From Lysobacterales bacterium (GTDB lineage: Bacteria; Pseudomonadota; Gammaproteobacteria; Xanthomonadales; SZUA-5), in the NCBI GenBank assembly GCA_019187485.1, contig JABAQR010000024.1, positions 1-64,000 of the forward strand: a DNA stretch of 64,000 nucleotides. Direction: 5' to 3'. Made by a program: the position numbers and the translations under genes. The notes beneath the pieces are model-generated. The model ran no database searches. It worked only from the letters and a program-made list of their open reading frames with translations, and was not told the origin of the DNA. Positions 9,255 through 19,989 of this stretch are shown piece by piece (position 1 is the first letter of the stretch; each line of letters starts with the position of its first letter).

Positions 9255-9512
9255 ATGTCCCGCGGTCATTCACTCCAGGATCCCTTCCTGAATGCGTTGC
9301 GGCGCGAACGTGTGCCGGTGTCGATCTACCTGGTCAATGGCATCAAGTTGCAGGGTCAGATCGAGTCCTTCGACCAGTTCGTCGTGCTGTTGCGCAACAC
9401 CGTCAGCCAGATGGTCTACAAGCACGCCATCTCGACCGTCGTGCCGGCGCGCAATGTGCGCATCACCGAGACCGGTGGCCACGAAGGCGGCGACGGCGAG
9501 CACGGGAGTTGA
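9255..9512 (+). CDS. hfq: RNA chaperone Hfq
   Basis: An 85-residue Sm-like protein that forms a homohexameric ring and pairs small RNAs with mRNAs. Sm1 (residues 20-42, with [19 protein letters not shown]) and Sm2 ([13 protein letters not shown]) are intact, including the proximal-face residues QDPFLN near the N-terminus and KH in Sm2. The short C-terminal tail is Gly/Glu/His-rich ([12 protein letters not shown]), shorter than in E. coli (102 residues) but usual for Lysobacterales. ATG 9255 is preceded by GAGAGGG. The upstream 99-bp gap after miaA can hold an hfq promoter. Confidence 0.98.
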   Translation: MSRGHSLQDPFLNALRRERVPVSIYLVNGIKLQGQIESFDQFVVLLRNTVSQMVYKHAISTVVPARNVRITETGGHEGGDGEHGS

Positions 9513-9515
9513 AGC

Positions 9516-10844
9516 TTGTTTGAGCGATCTCGGCGCGGCGAGAAGGCGCTGCTGGTCCAACCGCGCCGCCACGGGGTCGATTTCGATGCCGCGGCGAGCG
9601 AGTTCCGCGAGCTCGCGCGCTCGGCCGGCGCCGAAGTTGTCGCCGAGCTCGTTGCGCGCGTGGACCGGCCGCATCCGGCGCTGTACGTCGGCACCGGCAA
9701 GGCCGAGGAGGCGAAACTGCTGGTGCAGACCAGCGGCGCCGACCTGGTGCTGGTCAACCACCAGCTGACGCCGATCCAGGAACGCAACCTCGAGAAGTTG
9801 CTGGAGTGCCGCGTGGTCGACCGCGCCGGCCTGATCCTCGACATCTTCGCGCAGCGCGCGCGCAGCCACGAGGGCAAGCTGCAGGTGGAACTGGCGCAAC
9901 TGCAGCACATGGCCACGCGCCTGGTGCGCGGCTGGACCCACCTCGAACGCCAGCGCGGCGGCGCGATCGGCCTGCGCGGTCCCGGCGAGACCCAGCTCGA
10001 GACCGACCGCCGCTTGCTCGCCGAGCGCGTCAAGATCCTGAAGGCGCGTCTGGAGATCGCCGTGCGCCAGCGCGAACAGGGGCGCAAGTCGCGCGAGAAG
10101 AGCGCGCTGCCGGCGATCGCATTGGTCGGATACACCAACGCCGGGAAATCGACGCTGTTCAACGCACTTGCGCGCTCTTCGGTGTACACGGCCGACCAGT
10201 TGTTCGCAACCCTGGATCCCACCGTGCGCCGGGTCGGCGGTTTCGCCTTCGGTGCGGTCACGCTTGCCGACACGGTCGGATTCGTATCCGAGCTGCCGCA
10301 CGAACTGGTCGCGGCCTTCAAGAGTACCCTGACCGAGGCGCGCGAGGCCGATCTGCTGTTGCACGTGATCGACGGTGCCGACCCGCTGATGCCCGAGCGC
10401 ATTGCGGAAGTCGAGGCGGTGCTGACCGAGATCGGCGCCGGCGAGCTGCCGCAGATCCAGGTGGTCAACAAGATCGACCTGACCGGTGCGCAGCCGGCCG
10501 TGGAAGCGCAGGACGGTCGCATCCGCGCCCGCGCCTACCTGTCCGCCGTCACGGGCGCCGGTCTCGACGGCCTGCGCGCGGCGATCGAAACCGAGTTCGG
10601 GGCCGAGCGTGTGCACCGCCAGTTGCGCCTGGGCTATGCCGATGCCGGCCTGCGCGCGCGCCTGATCGCGCTCGGCGCGGTGCGCGCCGAGGCCGACCTC
10701 GCCGGCGAGGGCTGGCAGGTGGAGGTCGATCTGCCGCGTCGGCTGGCTCTGCAACTCGCGGCGCTGCCGGGTGCCCAGGGCGAGCTGGTGCGGTCGCAAT
10801 TGCTCGCCGAGGTGACGCATGAACAGCGGGAACACGCGCGATAG
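9516..10844 (+). CDS. hflX: Ribosome-associated GTPase HflX
   Basis: A 442-residue GTPase of the OBG-HflX group; the family binds the 50S subunit and splits or rescues stalled ribosomes under stress. The N-terminal HflX domain has the glycine-rich GTGKAEE and NHQLTPIQERNL motifs, followed by a linker (RGPGETQLETDRR). The G domain starts near residue 205 with G1 GYTNAGKSTLFN, then LDPTVRR (G2), DTVGFV (G3) and NKID (G4). A TTG start four bases after the hfq stop fits best; no upstream ATG is available. Part of the hfq-hflX-hflK-hflC run. Confidence 0.96.
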   Translation: MFERSRRGEKALLVQPRRHGVDFDAAASEFRELARSAGAEVVAELVARVDRPHPALYVGTGKAEEAKLLVQTSGADLVLVNHQLTPIQERNLEKLLECRVVDRAGLILDIFAQRARSHEGKLQVELAQLQHMATRLVRGWTHLERQRGGAIGLRGPGETQLETDRRLLAERVKILKARLEIAVRQREQGRKSREKSALPAIALVGYTNAGKSTLFNALARSSVYTADQLFATLDPTVRRVGGFAFGAVTLADTVGFVSELPHELVAAFKSTLTEAREADLLLHVIDGADPLMPERIAEVEAVLTEIGAGELPQIQVVNKIDLTGAQPAVEAQDGRIRARAYLSAVTGAGLDGLRAAIETEFGAERVHRQLRLGYADAGLRARLIALGAVRAEADLAGEGWQVEVDLPRRLALQLAALPGAQGELVRSQLLAEVTHEQREHAR

Positions 10845-10916
10845 GTTATTTTCGGCAGTTCCCTTGTGCTTTCGTCGCTGTGGCCTCCATTCCCTGGCGA
10901 CACCCTGAACGCAATC

Positions 10917-10935
10917 CGGGCCGCTGGACGGCCCG
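10917..10935 (+). promoter_or_regulatory. Hairpin just upstream of hflK
   Basis: CGGGCCG (10917-10923), loop CTGGA and CGGCCCG (10929-10935) form a perfect 7-bp stem ending about 14 bases before the hflK ATG. It has no T-tract, so it is not a standard terminator. It could reduce read-through from hflX or mask the hflK ribosome binding site; function is inferred only. Confidence 0.4.
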
Positions 10936-10949
10936 CGCGGAGTGAGTAG

Positions 10950-12041
10950 ATGGCCTGGAACGAACCCGGCGGCGGTCGCCGCAATCCCTGGGGCGATGGC
11001 GGTGGCGGAGGCGGCAAGAACCAGCCGCCCGACCTGGAGGAGATGCTGAAGAACCTGAAGCAGCGCATCGCCGGGATCTTCGGCGGCCGCAGCGGCGGCG
11101 CTGGCCGGCACGGTGGCGATGTCCCGATCGGCACCGGCGGCCTCGGCTGGTTGATCCTGGGCCTGCTGGCGATCTGGGTGGTGGTCGACTCCTTCCACGT
11201 CCTCGACCAGCGCGAGCGCGGCGTGGTGCTGCGCTTCGGCAAGGCCGACCGCATCCTCGAGCCGGGTCCGCGCTTCACGCTGCCGCGGCCGATCGAGCGT
11301 GTCGAACGCGTCGACGTCACCCAGGTCCGGTCGATGAGCAGCCGCGTGGCCATGCTGACCCGCGACGAGAACCTCGTGAACATCGACTTCGCAGTGCAGT
11401 ACACCGCCGCCGACGCCGAAAAGTTCCTGTTCCGCGTGCGTGATGTCGAGGAGACCCTGGCGCAGGTCGCCGAAGCAGCGGTGCGCCAGGTGGTCGGCAG
11501 CCGCACGCTGGACGATGTGCAGGTCGGCAATCGCCTGGAGTTCACCTCCGAGGCGCGCACGATCATGCAGAAGCTGCTGGACTCCTACGAGGCCGGCATC
11601 AGCGTCAGCATCGTCAACTTCCAGGACGTGATGGTGCCCGAGCAGGTCAAGGACGCCTTCGACGACGCGATCAAAGCACGCGAGGACGAGCAGCGGGTCA
11701 TCAACGATGCGCGCGCCTACGCCGCCGACGTCGTGCCCAAGGCCAACGGCCGCAAGGCGCGCGTGCTCGCCGAGGCGAATGCCTACAAGGAATCGGTGGT
11801 GGCCAGAGCGCAGGGCGACGCCCGTCGCTTCACGCTGCTCGCCGAGCAGTACCGCGCCGCACCCGAGGTCACCCGCAAACGCCTGTACCTGGAAACCATG
11901 CAGGAGGTGCTGTCGAAGTCGCCGAAGATCCTGATCGACGGCGACAAGGGCAACAACATGCTGTACCTGCCGCTCGACAAGCTGGTGCCCCCGCCCCCGG
12001 AGCGCACTGGCGCTTCGGCGAGCGGCGGCGAGGGACGCTGA
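10950..12041 (+). CDS. hflK: HflK, subunit of FtsH-modulating HflKC complex
   Basis: A 363-residue SPFH/band-7 protein. With HflC it forms the large periplasmic cage around the FtsH protease and modulates turnover of membrane proteins. The N-terminus is Gly/Asn-rich and hydrophilic (residues 1-60), as usual for HflK, then comes one membrane segment at about 63-82 (GWLILGLLAIWVVVDSF). The SPFH domain follows (QRERGVVLRFGK... up to about 250), then a helical coiled region with KARVLAEANAYKE. The stop is one base from the hflC ATG, so the two are co-translated. Confidence 0.96.
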   Translation: MAWNEPGGGRRNPWGDGGGGGGKNQPPDLEEMLKNLKQRIAGIFGGRSGGAGRHGGDVPIGTGGLGWLILGLLAIWVVVDSFHVLDQRERGVVLRFGKADRILEPGPRFTLPRPIERVERVDVTQVRSMSSRVAMLTRDENLVNIDFAVQYTAADAEKFLFRVRDVEETLAQVAEAAVRQVVGSRTLDDVQVGNRLEFTSEARTIMQKLLDSYEAGISVSIVNFQDVMVPEQVKDAFDDAIKAREDEQRVINDARAYAADVVPKANGRKARVLAEANAYKESVVARAQGDARRFTLLAEQYRAAPEVTRKRLYLETMQEVLSKSPKILIDGDKGNNMLYLPLDKLVPPPPERTGASASGGEGR

Positions 12042-12042
12042 G

Positions 12043-12903
12043 ATGAAGAACCTGATCCTGCCTTTCGTGGTCCTGGCACTGGTGCTGCTCGGCGCCAGCC
12101 TGTTCACCGTGCGCGAGGACCAGTACGCCGTGCTGTTCCGTCTCGGCGAGATCCAGCGCACCGATTTCAAACCCGGCCTGCACTTCAAGATGCCGCTGGT
12201 CAACAACGTCATCAAGTTCGACCGCCGCATTCTCTCGCTGGACACCCAGCCGGAGCGTTTCCTGACCAGCGAGAAAAAAGACGTGCTGGTCGACTCGGTG
12301 GTCAAGTGGCGCATCGACAACGTCAAGGACTACTACACCGCGACCCGCGGCGACGAGTTGCGCGCGCAGCAGACGCTGGGCCAGATCGTCAAGGACCGCA
12401 TGCGCGACGAGTTCAACAAGCGCACGCTGCAGCAGGTCGTGGCCGACCAGCGCGACGAGATGATGGCGAACCTGAAGAAGGCTTCGAATGCCTCCGCGGC
12501 GGCGCTCGGCATCACCGTGGTCGACGTGCGCATCAAGCGCATCGACCTGCCCGAGCAGGTCACCGACGCGGTCTTCCAGCGCATGCGTTCCGAGCGTGCG
12601 CAGGTCGCCAATGCGCTGCGTTCCAAAGGTGCCGAGGTCGGTGAGCGCGAGCGCGCCGAGGCCGATCGCAAGGTCGCGGTGATCCTCGCCGAGGCCGAAC
12701 GCGACGCCCAGCGCGTCCGCGGCGAGGGCGATGCGCAGGCGGCCGAGATCTACGCCAGGGCTTACGGTTCCGACGCCGAATTTTATGCATTCCACCGCAG
12801 CCTGGAAGCCTATCGTCACAGCTTCAAAGCGCAGGGCAATGTGCTCGTGCTCGATCCGGATTCGGAGTTCTTCGAGTACTTCAACAAGGACCAGCGACCC
12901 TGA
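12043..12903 (+). CDS. hflC: HflC, partner of HflK
   Basis: A 286-residue band-7 protein starting with a membrane segment (residues 3-20, LILPFVVLALVLLGASLF) and the SPFH core (VREDQYAVLFRLGEI, DFKPGLHFKMPLVN). A long helix follows (RSERAQVANALRSKGAEVGERERAEADRK), then the ARAYGSDAEFYAFHRSLEAYR segment characteristic of HflC. It partners HflK around FtsH. It starts one base after the hflK stop and is followed by the DUF2065 gene as in many gammaproteobacteria. Confidence 0.96.
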   Translation: MKNLILPFVVLALVLLGASLFTVREDQYAVLFRLGEIQRTDFKPGLHFKMPLVNNVIKFDRRILSLDTQPERFLTSEKKDVLVDSVVKWRIDNVKDYYTATRGDELRAQQTLGQIVKDRMRDEFNKRTLQQVVADQRDEMMANLKKASNASAAALGITVVDVRIKRIDLPEQVTDAVFQRMRSERAQVANALRSKGAEVGERERAEADRKVAVILAEAERDAQRVRGEGDAQAAEIYARAYGSDAEFYAFHRSLEAYRHSFKAQGNVLVLDPDSEFFEYFNKDQRP

Positions 12904-12932
12904 GCGCGTCCGCAGCGGTCTGAGCGTCGCCG

Positions 12933-14517
<1,585 letters not shown>

Positions 14518-14616
14518 GCGGGCGGGGCGGCCTCGAAATCGCCTTGGCGTGGAAAGCGGCGGCACGGGAGCGCCGCCCTCCGACAGCCTGCGATCCGGCG
14601 AGCTTTGGCGGAACTC

Positions 14617-17600
14617 TCAGAACTCGAAACGCCCGCCCAGGTTCAGGGTGCCACGGTCGAAGTCCTCATTGCCGAAAGTGTGGCGGTAGGACAGGAAGGC
14701 CTGGCGGCCGCTGCCGAGCAGGTAGACGAAGCCGAGGCCGGCGGTGCCATAGCTGTCGTCGGATTCTTCCTCTTGCAGGCGGAACAGGCCGGCGCCGCTG
14801 CCGGAGAGCAGGCGCGCGTCGGCCCGGGCCTCATCGCCGCTTTGGCTGTTCAGCGAGAAATCGAACTGCGGCATCAGCACGCCCTTGCTGAGGCTGACCG
14901 CGCGCGCCACCTGTACGCCGACAACGAACTGGGTGCTGTTGAAGCTCTGCTCGCCGTAGCCGACGTTGAAGGCGCCGGCATCGCCTTCGTCGAAGGCGTC
15001 GATGTCGCTCTTGGTAAAGCGCAGGCCCGCGTTCGGGGTGACGCTCCAGGCGCCGTAGTTCAGGTGGTAGCCGATCGACGAGGCGATCGTGAACTGGGTG
15101 GCGTCGGTGTCGCCGCTGGCGGTGGCATCGAAGACGCTGCCGCCGAGGGCGAAGTGGATGTGTCGCGACAGGTCGAGGCTGCTGCTGCCGTAGCTCAGGC
15201 GCGAATCGACGTAAAGCCGATCGTTGAGGTAGTACGAGCCGTAGCCGGTGACCATCACGCTGTCGGCATCGACGTTGCTGTCCTCGTTGACGTCGGAACT
15301 GAAGCTGGCGAAGCCGAGCGCGCCGCCGACCACCGCGCGCGAACTGAGGCGGTAGTCGACGCCGGCGGTGATGCCGCGCGAATCGTAGTCCACGCCGACA
15401 CGACCGGCGCCGAGGTCGCGGTCCTGCTGACCGGTGGTGATGTTGCCGTTGACGAAGAATCCCCAGGGGCTGACCAGGCCGTTGTCCTCGCCGAAACCAA
15501 GCGCCGCCTGCAGTGCGTCGCCGACCAGTGCCAGCGGAATCGTCGAATCGCCAGTGGTGACGGTCAGGCCGGACAGGCTGAAGCCGCCGCCGCCGCGGCG
15601 CAACTCGTTGAGACGCGCGTCGACGTTGAAGAACTGGGTGGCTGCGATTTCGCGCAGCACCAGGGTCTGCGCCAGCACTTCGTCCGGCGCGATCTCGCGC
15701 AGCGCTTCGGTCACCTCGCCGGTGCGGCCCTCGTCGGCTGCGCGCACGATCTCGCGACAGGCGTCCGCGAGCGCACTCGCCGGATCGACGCACTCGGCGG
15801 CAAGCACCGGCACGGCGGCCGCGGAAGCCGGATCGACGGCGGCCGGGTCGAGCAGGTCGGCGAGGTCGTCGGCGGTGCGGTTGTTGACCGTCGTCTGCTG
15901 GGTGGATCGGTTGTTGGCCGGATTGCGGTCGCTGCTGGAGCTGCTGACCACGCCCTCGTTGCTGAGCGTCTGGCCGCTGGTCGGCGCGCGCACGGTGATC
16001 GTCACCGCGGCGCTGGCGCCGGCGGCGAGCGCGCCACCCAGTGCGCAACCGACGGCCTGGCCCGTGCGGGTGCAGGTGTAGCCGTTGCCGCTGGCGGAAA
16101 CGAAGGTGAGCGCGGCCGGCAGGGTGTCGCTCACCAGCACGCCGGTGGCGGCCTCCGGGCCGAGGTTGCTGACATTGAGCGTGTAGCTGAACTGCGCCGC
16201 GGCGCGCACCGGATCGGCGCTGTCGGTCTTGACGATCGCGAGGTCGGCGCCGCCGGACTGGTAGGCGACGACCACGCGGGTCGCATTGTTCGCGGTCTGG
16301 GGGTCACCGGTGGTCGACGAGACGGTCAGGTTGGCGTCGGCGACTGCGGTCGCACCCGGCCGGATCGAGGCCTGCGCGCGCAGTTCGGCGTTGCCGTTGA
16401 CCGGCAGGCCGGCGCGGTTGCAGGCGAACTGCTGGCCACTGACGCTGCAGGTCCAGCCGCTGCCGGACACGTCGCTGAGGGCGAAGGCGGGCGACAACGT
16501 GCCGTTGACGGTGGTCGCGGCGGCGGGATCCGGGCCGCTGTTGCCGACACCGATCTGCAGCTCGACCGCCTGCCCGGTCAGCACGCTCGGCGGCACCGCG
16601 CTCGCCGAGATCGAGAGGTCGGCCTGCGGCACCGGTGGCGGCGGCGGTTCGGTAGTGATCGTGGTTGCTTCGGTATCGGCGTTGTTGGTGGCATTGACGT
16701 CGACATCCGCCGAGTCGACCGTCGCGCGGTTGCTGATCGAACCCGCCTGCGCCGGCGCACGCACCTGCAGCAGCACGCTCGCGCTCGCGCCCGGCGCGAG
16801 TGCACTGGCGAGTGTGCAGGTGACCGTGGTGCTGCCTGCGCAGGTGAAGCCGGCGCCGCTGGCGTTGATCAGGGTCAGGCCGGCCGGCAGCGTGTCGGTG
16901 ACGACCACACCATTGGCGGCGCTGTCGCCGATGTTGCGGACCTCGAGCGTGTAGGTGAAATCGCTGCCGACCTGCACCGGGTCGATGCTGTCGGACTTGA
17001 CGATCTCGAGGTCGACATTCGCCGGCGGCCGCGACACCACATTGACGGTCGCGGAAGAGACGATCGGCGTGCTCGTCGATTGCGAAGTCAGGCGCGCGAT
17101 GTTGTCGATGCTGCGTGGCGTCGACGGCGCGCGCACCTGGATGTCGAAGCTCGCCGAGGCGCCGGGCACCAGCGCGCTGCGGCGACAATCGACTGCGTTG
17201 CCGATGACGCTGCAGTTCCAGCCGGCGCCGGCCGCGGAGAGCACGCCGACCCCCGCGGGCACGTCGTCGCTGACGATCAGGCCGGATTCGGTGCTGCTGC
17301 CGTCGTTGCGGACGCTGATGGTGTAGCGGAAATCGCTGTCGGTCACCACCTGGCTGGCGCTCGCGGACTTCTGCAGGACCAGCCGGGAGGGCGCAGCGCC
17401 AGCATTCACCTGCAACGGCCAGCTGCGCACGATCGGATAGCCTTCGGGCGCGTTGGCCCCCGGTGCGCTGGCGTCGCCGTGCAACTCCTGGCAGGTCAGC
17501 AGCGCGGTCACCTGGGTGGCTCGCACCTGGGCGAGCAGGTTCAGGTCCTGCGGCGTGGTGCTGGCGCCGATGAAATTCAGCGTGATGCCCTGGAAGCCCG

Positions 17601-18258
17601 AGAAGGTTCCGGGCACCGACTCGTTGCTGAGCGAGCACTGGCCGAACCTGGTGGTTGCGGGCGCGCCGGTACCGGCGCCGCCGGCCGGTGTGGCGCGGAT
17701 CTGGGCGCTGGCGTTGCTGCCGATCAGGCCGCCGGAGGGCTGGAACACGATCGTGGTGCCGGGCGTCGGCACGAAACTCAGGGCGGGCGGGACCGGCACC
17801 GTGCCCGCCGGGCAGTTCAGTGGCCAGGAACGGATCGGACCGGTGGACCCGGCCGGCGACTCGTTGCACGACAGCGTGGCCGTGCGCGGGCTCGCGCCGG
17901 CCACGCAACTCAGGCTGATCGGGTTGGGCGCCGAAGTCGGCGTGAAGGACTGGTTCAGCGGATTCGCATTGAAGAAGCCCGCTTCGGCGCCGAGGATGGT
18001 GCATCCCAGCCCGACCGTGGCGATCGAACCGGAGCCCATGCCGCCCATCGGGGTGACCAGGATCTGGCCGCTGCCGGTGCTGCCGACATTGGTGACGCCG
18101 GTCAGGTTGACGGGCATGCCCGGCATCGGCGCGTAGCTCAGCGTCGGCGGAAAGACATTGCCCTCCTGCGCGAGCGCGGCGGTGGCGACGGCGGCGAGCG
18201 TGGCGGCGCGGGCCAGTTGAACCAGGGCTCGGCGGGCGAAGCGCGCGGACAGGGGCAT
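14617..18258 (-). CDS. Autotransporter with Cys modules and DUF11 repeats
   Basis: A 1,213-residue type V secreted protein. Residues 1-30 are a signal peptide (ending AALAQ). Residues about 31-290 contain two copies of a Cys-bearing module beginning PPTLSYAP / PPALSFVP with an atPaGGaGtGa core and ending WPLNCPAG or WPLQV. Residues about 293-780 hold four DUF11-type repeats, each with a Y/F-xYTLxVxN strand and a vtDtLPAG motif. A linker rich in Asp/Ala follows, and from about 926 to the end a 12-strand-type autotransporter barrel ends in the outer-membrane signature GGRFEF. ATG 18258 is preceded by AGGAG and the signal peptide; 29 upstream codons lack support. Role unknown, probably adhesion or surface display. 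Confidence 0.88.
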   Translation of the reverse strand: MPLSARFARRALVQLARAATLAAVATAALAQEGNVFPPTLSYAPMPGMPVNLTGVTNVGSTGSGQILVTPMGGMGSGSIATVGLGCTILGAEAGFFNANPLNQSFTPTSAPNPISLSCVAGASPRTATLSCNESPAGSTGPIRSWPLNCPAGTVPVPPALSFVPTPGTTIVFQPSGGLIGSNASAQIRATPAGGAGTGAPATTRFGQCSLSNESVPGTFSGFQGITLNFIGASTTPQDLNLLAQVRATQVTALLTCQELHGDASAPGANAPEGYPIVRSWPLQVNAGAAPSRLVLQKSASASQVVTDSDFRYTISVRNDGSSTESGLIVSDDVPAGVGVLSAAGAGWNCSVIGNAVDCRRSALVPGASASFDIQVRAPSTPRSIDNIARLTSQSTSTPIVSSATVNVVSRPPANVDLEIVKSDSIDPVQVGSDFTYTLEVRNIGDSAANGVVVTDTLPAGLTLINASGAGFTCAGSTTVTCTLASALAPGASASVLLQVRAPAQAGSISNRATVDSADVDVNATNNADTEATTITTEPPPPPVPQADLSISASAVPPSVLTGQAVELQIGVGNSGPDPAAATTVNGTLSPAFALSDVSGSGWTCSVSGQQFACNRAGLPVNGNAELRAQASIRPGATAVADANLTVSSTTGDPQTANNATRVVVAYQSGGADLAIVKTDSADPVRAAAQFSYTLNVSNLGPEAATGVLVSDTLPAALTFVSASGNGYTCTRTGQAVGCALGGALAAGASAAVTITVRAPTSGQTLSNEGVVSSSSSDRNPANNRSTQQTTVNNRTADDLADLLDPAAVDPASAAAVPVLAAECVDPASALADACREIVRAADEGRTGEVTEALREIAPDEVLAQTLVLREIAATQFFNVDARLNELRRGGGGFSLSGLTVTTGDSTIPLALVGDALQAALGFGEDNGLVSPWGFFVNGNITTGQQDRDLGAGRVGVDYDSRGITAGVDYRLSSRAVVGGALGFASFSSDVNEDSNVDADSVMVTGYGSYYLNDRLYVDSRLSYGSSSLDLSRHIHFALGGSVFDATASGDTDATQFTIASSIGYHLNYGAWSVTPNAGLRFTKSDIDAFDEGDAGAFNVGYGEQSFNSTQFVVGVQVARAVSLSKGVLMPQFDFSLNSQSGDEARADARLLSGSGAGLFRLQEEESDDSYGTAGLGFVYLLGSGRQAFLSYRHTFGNEDFDRGTLNLGGRFEF

Positions 18259-18308
18259 CGGGCGACTCCTCTTTGCTGCGCCTCGCGGCGCTATTTGGCC
18301 GGATTGTA

Positions 18309-18333
18309 ACGTCGATCGGCGGCGAATCGACGT
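18309..18333. promoter_or_regulatory. Inverted repeat upstream of autotransporter gene
   Basis: ACGTCGAT (18309-18316) and ATCGACGT (18326-18333) form perfect 8-bp inverted arms around a 9-bp spacer, 51 bases upstream of the autotransporter start. The flanking 18340-18420 stretch is unusually AT-rich for this window and likely carries the promoter. On the minus strand a TACAAT lies immediately downstream of the repeat and could be a -10 hexamer, but no good -35 is evident. The palindrome is a candidate operator. Confidence 0.45.
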
Positions 18334-18471
18334 AGTTGCGCACAAATTTTGAGGAAGATTCTTCGCTTTGATCTACAAGTCCATGTTTTTGATCGACCTG
18401 AACTCGCAGGCGTTTATTGAAGTCACGCGGAGATCGCGAAAGGTGAGCACCGGCGAGCTTGCGCAAACTGC

Positions 18472-19326
18472 TCAAGTGCTGATGCGCTGACCCATCCGCA
18501 CGCGCGCTCCGGCAGTCAGTGCGTTGTCCCAGGCCGGCAAGTCGGCGCCGGTGAGCAGGATCACGGTGGAGCCCATGTTGAAGCGCCCGAGTTCGGCGCC
18601 GATCTCGAAGGTGGGGGCATTCGCGCCGCTGTACTCGCGCACCCGCACCTGGTCGGCGTAGGGCGGAGTGACCTCGCCGTCGAACACGGTCTCGATGCTG
18701 GACACGAAGATCGCGCCGACCAGCACCACCGCGAGTGGGCCGTGCGCGGTCTCGAACAGCAGCGCGAGGCGCTCGTTGCGGACGAACAGGCGCGGGATCG
18801 ACTCGGTGGTCCACGGGGCGACGCTGAACAGGCGCCCGGGAACATGGATCGCGCGCACCAGGCGTCCGCCGCAGGGCGCGTGCACGCGGTGGTAGTCGCG
18901 CGGCGACAGGTAGATGGTCGCGAAGCCGCCACCTGCGAACAGCGCCGCGTCCGCATCGCGGCCGCCGAGCAGTTCGGCGACGGCGTAGTCCATGCCCTTG
19001 GCCTGGACGATGCGACCATCGCTGATCGGCCCGATCTGCGAGATCGCCCCATCGGCCGGGCACACGAGCGCGCCGTCGGCGGCCTCGATCGGCCGCGCCT
19101 GCGGTTTGAGCGCGCGCGTGAAGAAGGCATTGAAGCTCGCATAGGACTCGGGATCGGGATCGAGCGCTTCGCCGAGGTCGATGCGGTAGGCGCGCGTCAG
19201 CGAGCGGATCAGCAGGCGCTTCCAGGGGCGCCAGGTCCAGCGCGTGGCGTAGTAGACGATGCGCGACAGCAACTGGTGCGGCAACAGCAACTGCAGGGCG
19301 ACGCCGAGATCGCGGCTGAGCGACAT
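18472..19326 (-). CDS. psd: Phosphatidylserine decarboxylase proenzyme
   Basis: A 284-residue proenzyme that converts phosphatidylserine to phosphatidylethanolamine at the inner membrane. The self-cleavage site is FNMGST, with Ser253 expected to become the pyruvoyl group; most relatives have LGST, so Met before Gly is a mild variation. Other conserved parts are FFTRALKPQARPI, VCPADGAIS, the LSPRDYHRVHAP motif with catalytic His residues, and a short C-terminal alpha chain. ATG 19326 follows two bases after the stop of the SCO1-like gene, so they are likely co-transcribed. The 145-bp gap before the autotransporter stop of transcription shows no strong terminator. Confidence 0.95.
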   Translation of the reverse strand: MSLSRDLGVALQLLLPHQLLSRIVYYATRWTWRPWKRLLIRSLTRAYRIDLGEALDPDPESYASFNAFFTRALKPQARPIEAADGALVCPADGAISQIGPISDGRIVQAKGMDYAVAELLGGRDADAALFAGGGFATIYLSPRDYHRVHAPCGGRLVRAIHVPGRLFSVAPWTTESIPRLFVRNERLALLFETAHGPLAVVLVGAIFVSSIETVFDGEVTPPYADQVRVREYSGANAPTFEIGAELGRFNMGSTVILLTGADLPAWDNALTAGARVRMGQRIST

Positions 19327-19328
19327 GG

Positions 19329-19976
19329 TTACTCCGGGGCGTTCTGGATCAGCAGCGCGAGGTCGGCGGCGATCACGTCCGCGCGCTGCGGCGGGCGCAT
19401 CTGCCCGACCAGGCGTCCTTGCGGATCGATCAGCAGCAGCGAGGCGCTGTGGTCGATGCTGTAGTCCCCCGGGCCGCCGGTGCCCGGGACTTTTTCGTAG
19501 ACCACCCAGAGCGCGCGCGTCAGCGCCTGCAACTGCTCCTGGGTTCCGGTGGCCGCCTCGAAGGCCGGGTCGAAGAAGTGCACGTAGGCGCCGAGCTTGT
19601 CCGGCGTGTCGCGTTCGGGATCCACCGAGACGAAGCTGACCGCGACCCTGGCGTCCGGATGATCCTTGCGCAGCGCCGCCAGCGCCGCCTTGGCGGTCGC
19701 GAGCGTGGTCGGGCAGACATCCGGGCAATGCGTGAAGCCGAAGAACAGCAGGCGCCAACGTCCGCGCCAGTCGGCCTGCGTCAGCGCGCTGCCGTCGTCG
19801 CGCTGGAGCCTGAAGTCCGGCAGCGGGCGCGGTTCCGGATAGAGCAGGGTCCCGGCCAGCGGCAGGGCATGCGTGCCCGGCGAGAATACGATCCGGCTCG
19901 CGACATAGCCCGCCACCGCCGCGAGCAGCGCCAGCGCCGTGATGATCCACGGCAGTCTGCGTTCGAGATTGGTCAT
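19329..19976 (-). CDS. SCO1/SenC copper chaperone
   Basis: A 215-residue thioredoxin-fold protein anchored by an N-terminal membrane segment (residues 10-28). The copper site is intact: Cys84 and Cys88 in HCPDVCP and His177 in YSIDHSAS. The family delivers copper to the CuA centre of cytochrome c oxidase or acts as a thiol reductant. It is upstream of psd with a two-base gap and divergent from prmB across a tandem-repeat element. ATG 19976 is preferred over an ATG eight codons upstream because it directly precedes the basic/hydrophobic anchor. Confidence 0.92.
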   Translation of the reverse strand: MTNLERRLPWIITALALLAAVAGYVASRIVFSPGTHALPLAGTLLYPEPRPLPDFRLQRDDGSALTQADWRGRWRLLFFGFTHCPDVCPTTLATAKAALAALRKDHPDARVAVSFVSVDPERDTPDKLGAYVHFFDPAFEAATGTQEQLQALTRALWVVYEKVPGTGGPGDYSIDHSASLLLIDPQGRLVGQMRPPQRADVIAADLALLIQNAPE

Positions 19977-19989
19977 GGGGGGAGTATAG

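Noticed and set aside
9270-12326. A 1,018-codon minus-strand frame opposite hfq-hflX-hflK-hflC
   Set aside because: It covers four firmly identified plus-strand genes and has no domain, signal or ribosome binding site.
14605-18309. A 1,234-codon open frame on the plus strand opposite the autotransporter gene
   Set aside because: It is the antisense shadow of a GC-rich gene. The minus frame has a signal peptide, DUF11 repeats and a beta-barrel end; the plus frame has Ala/Gly/Val/Arg-rich composition and no motif.
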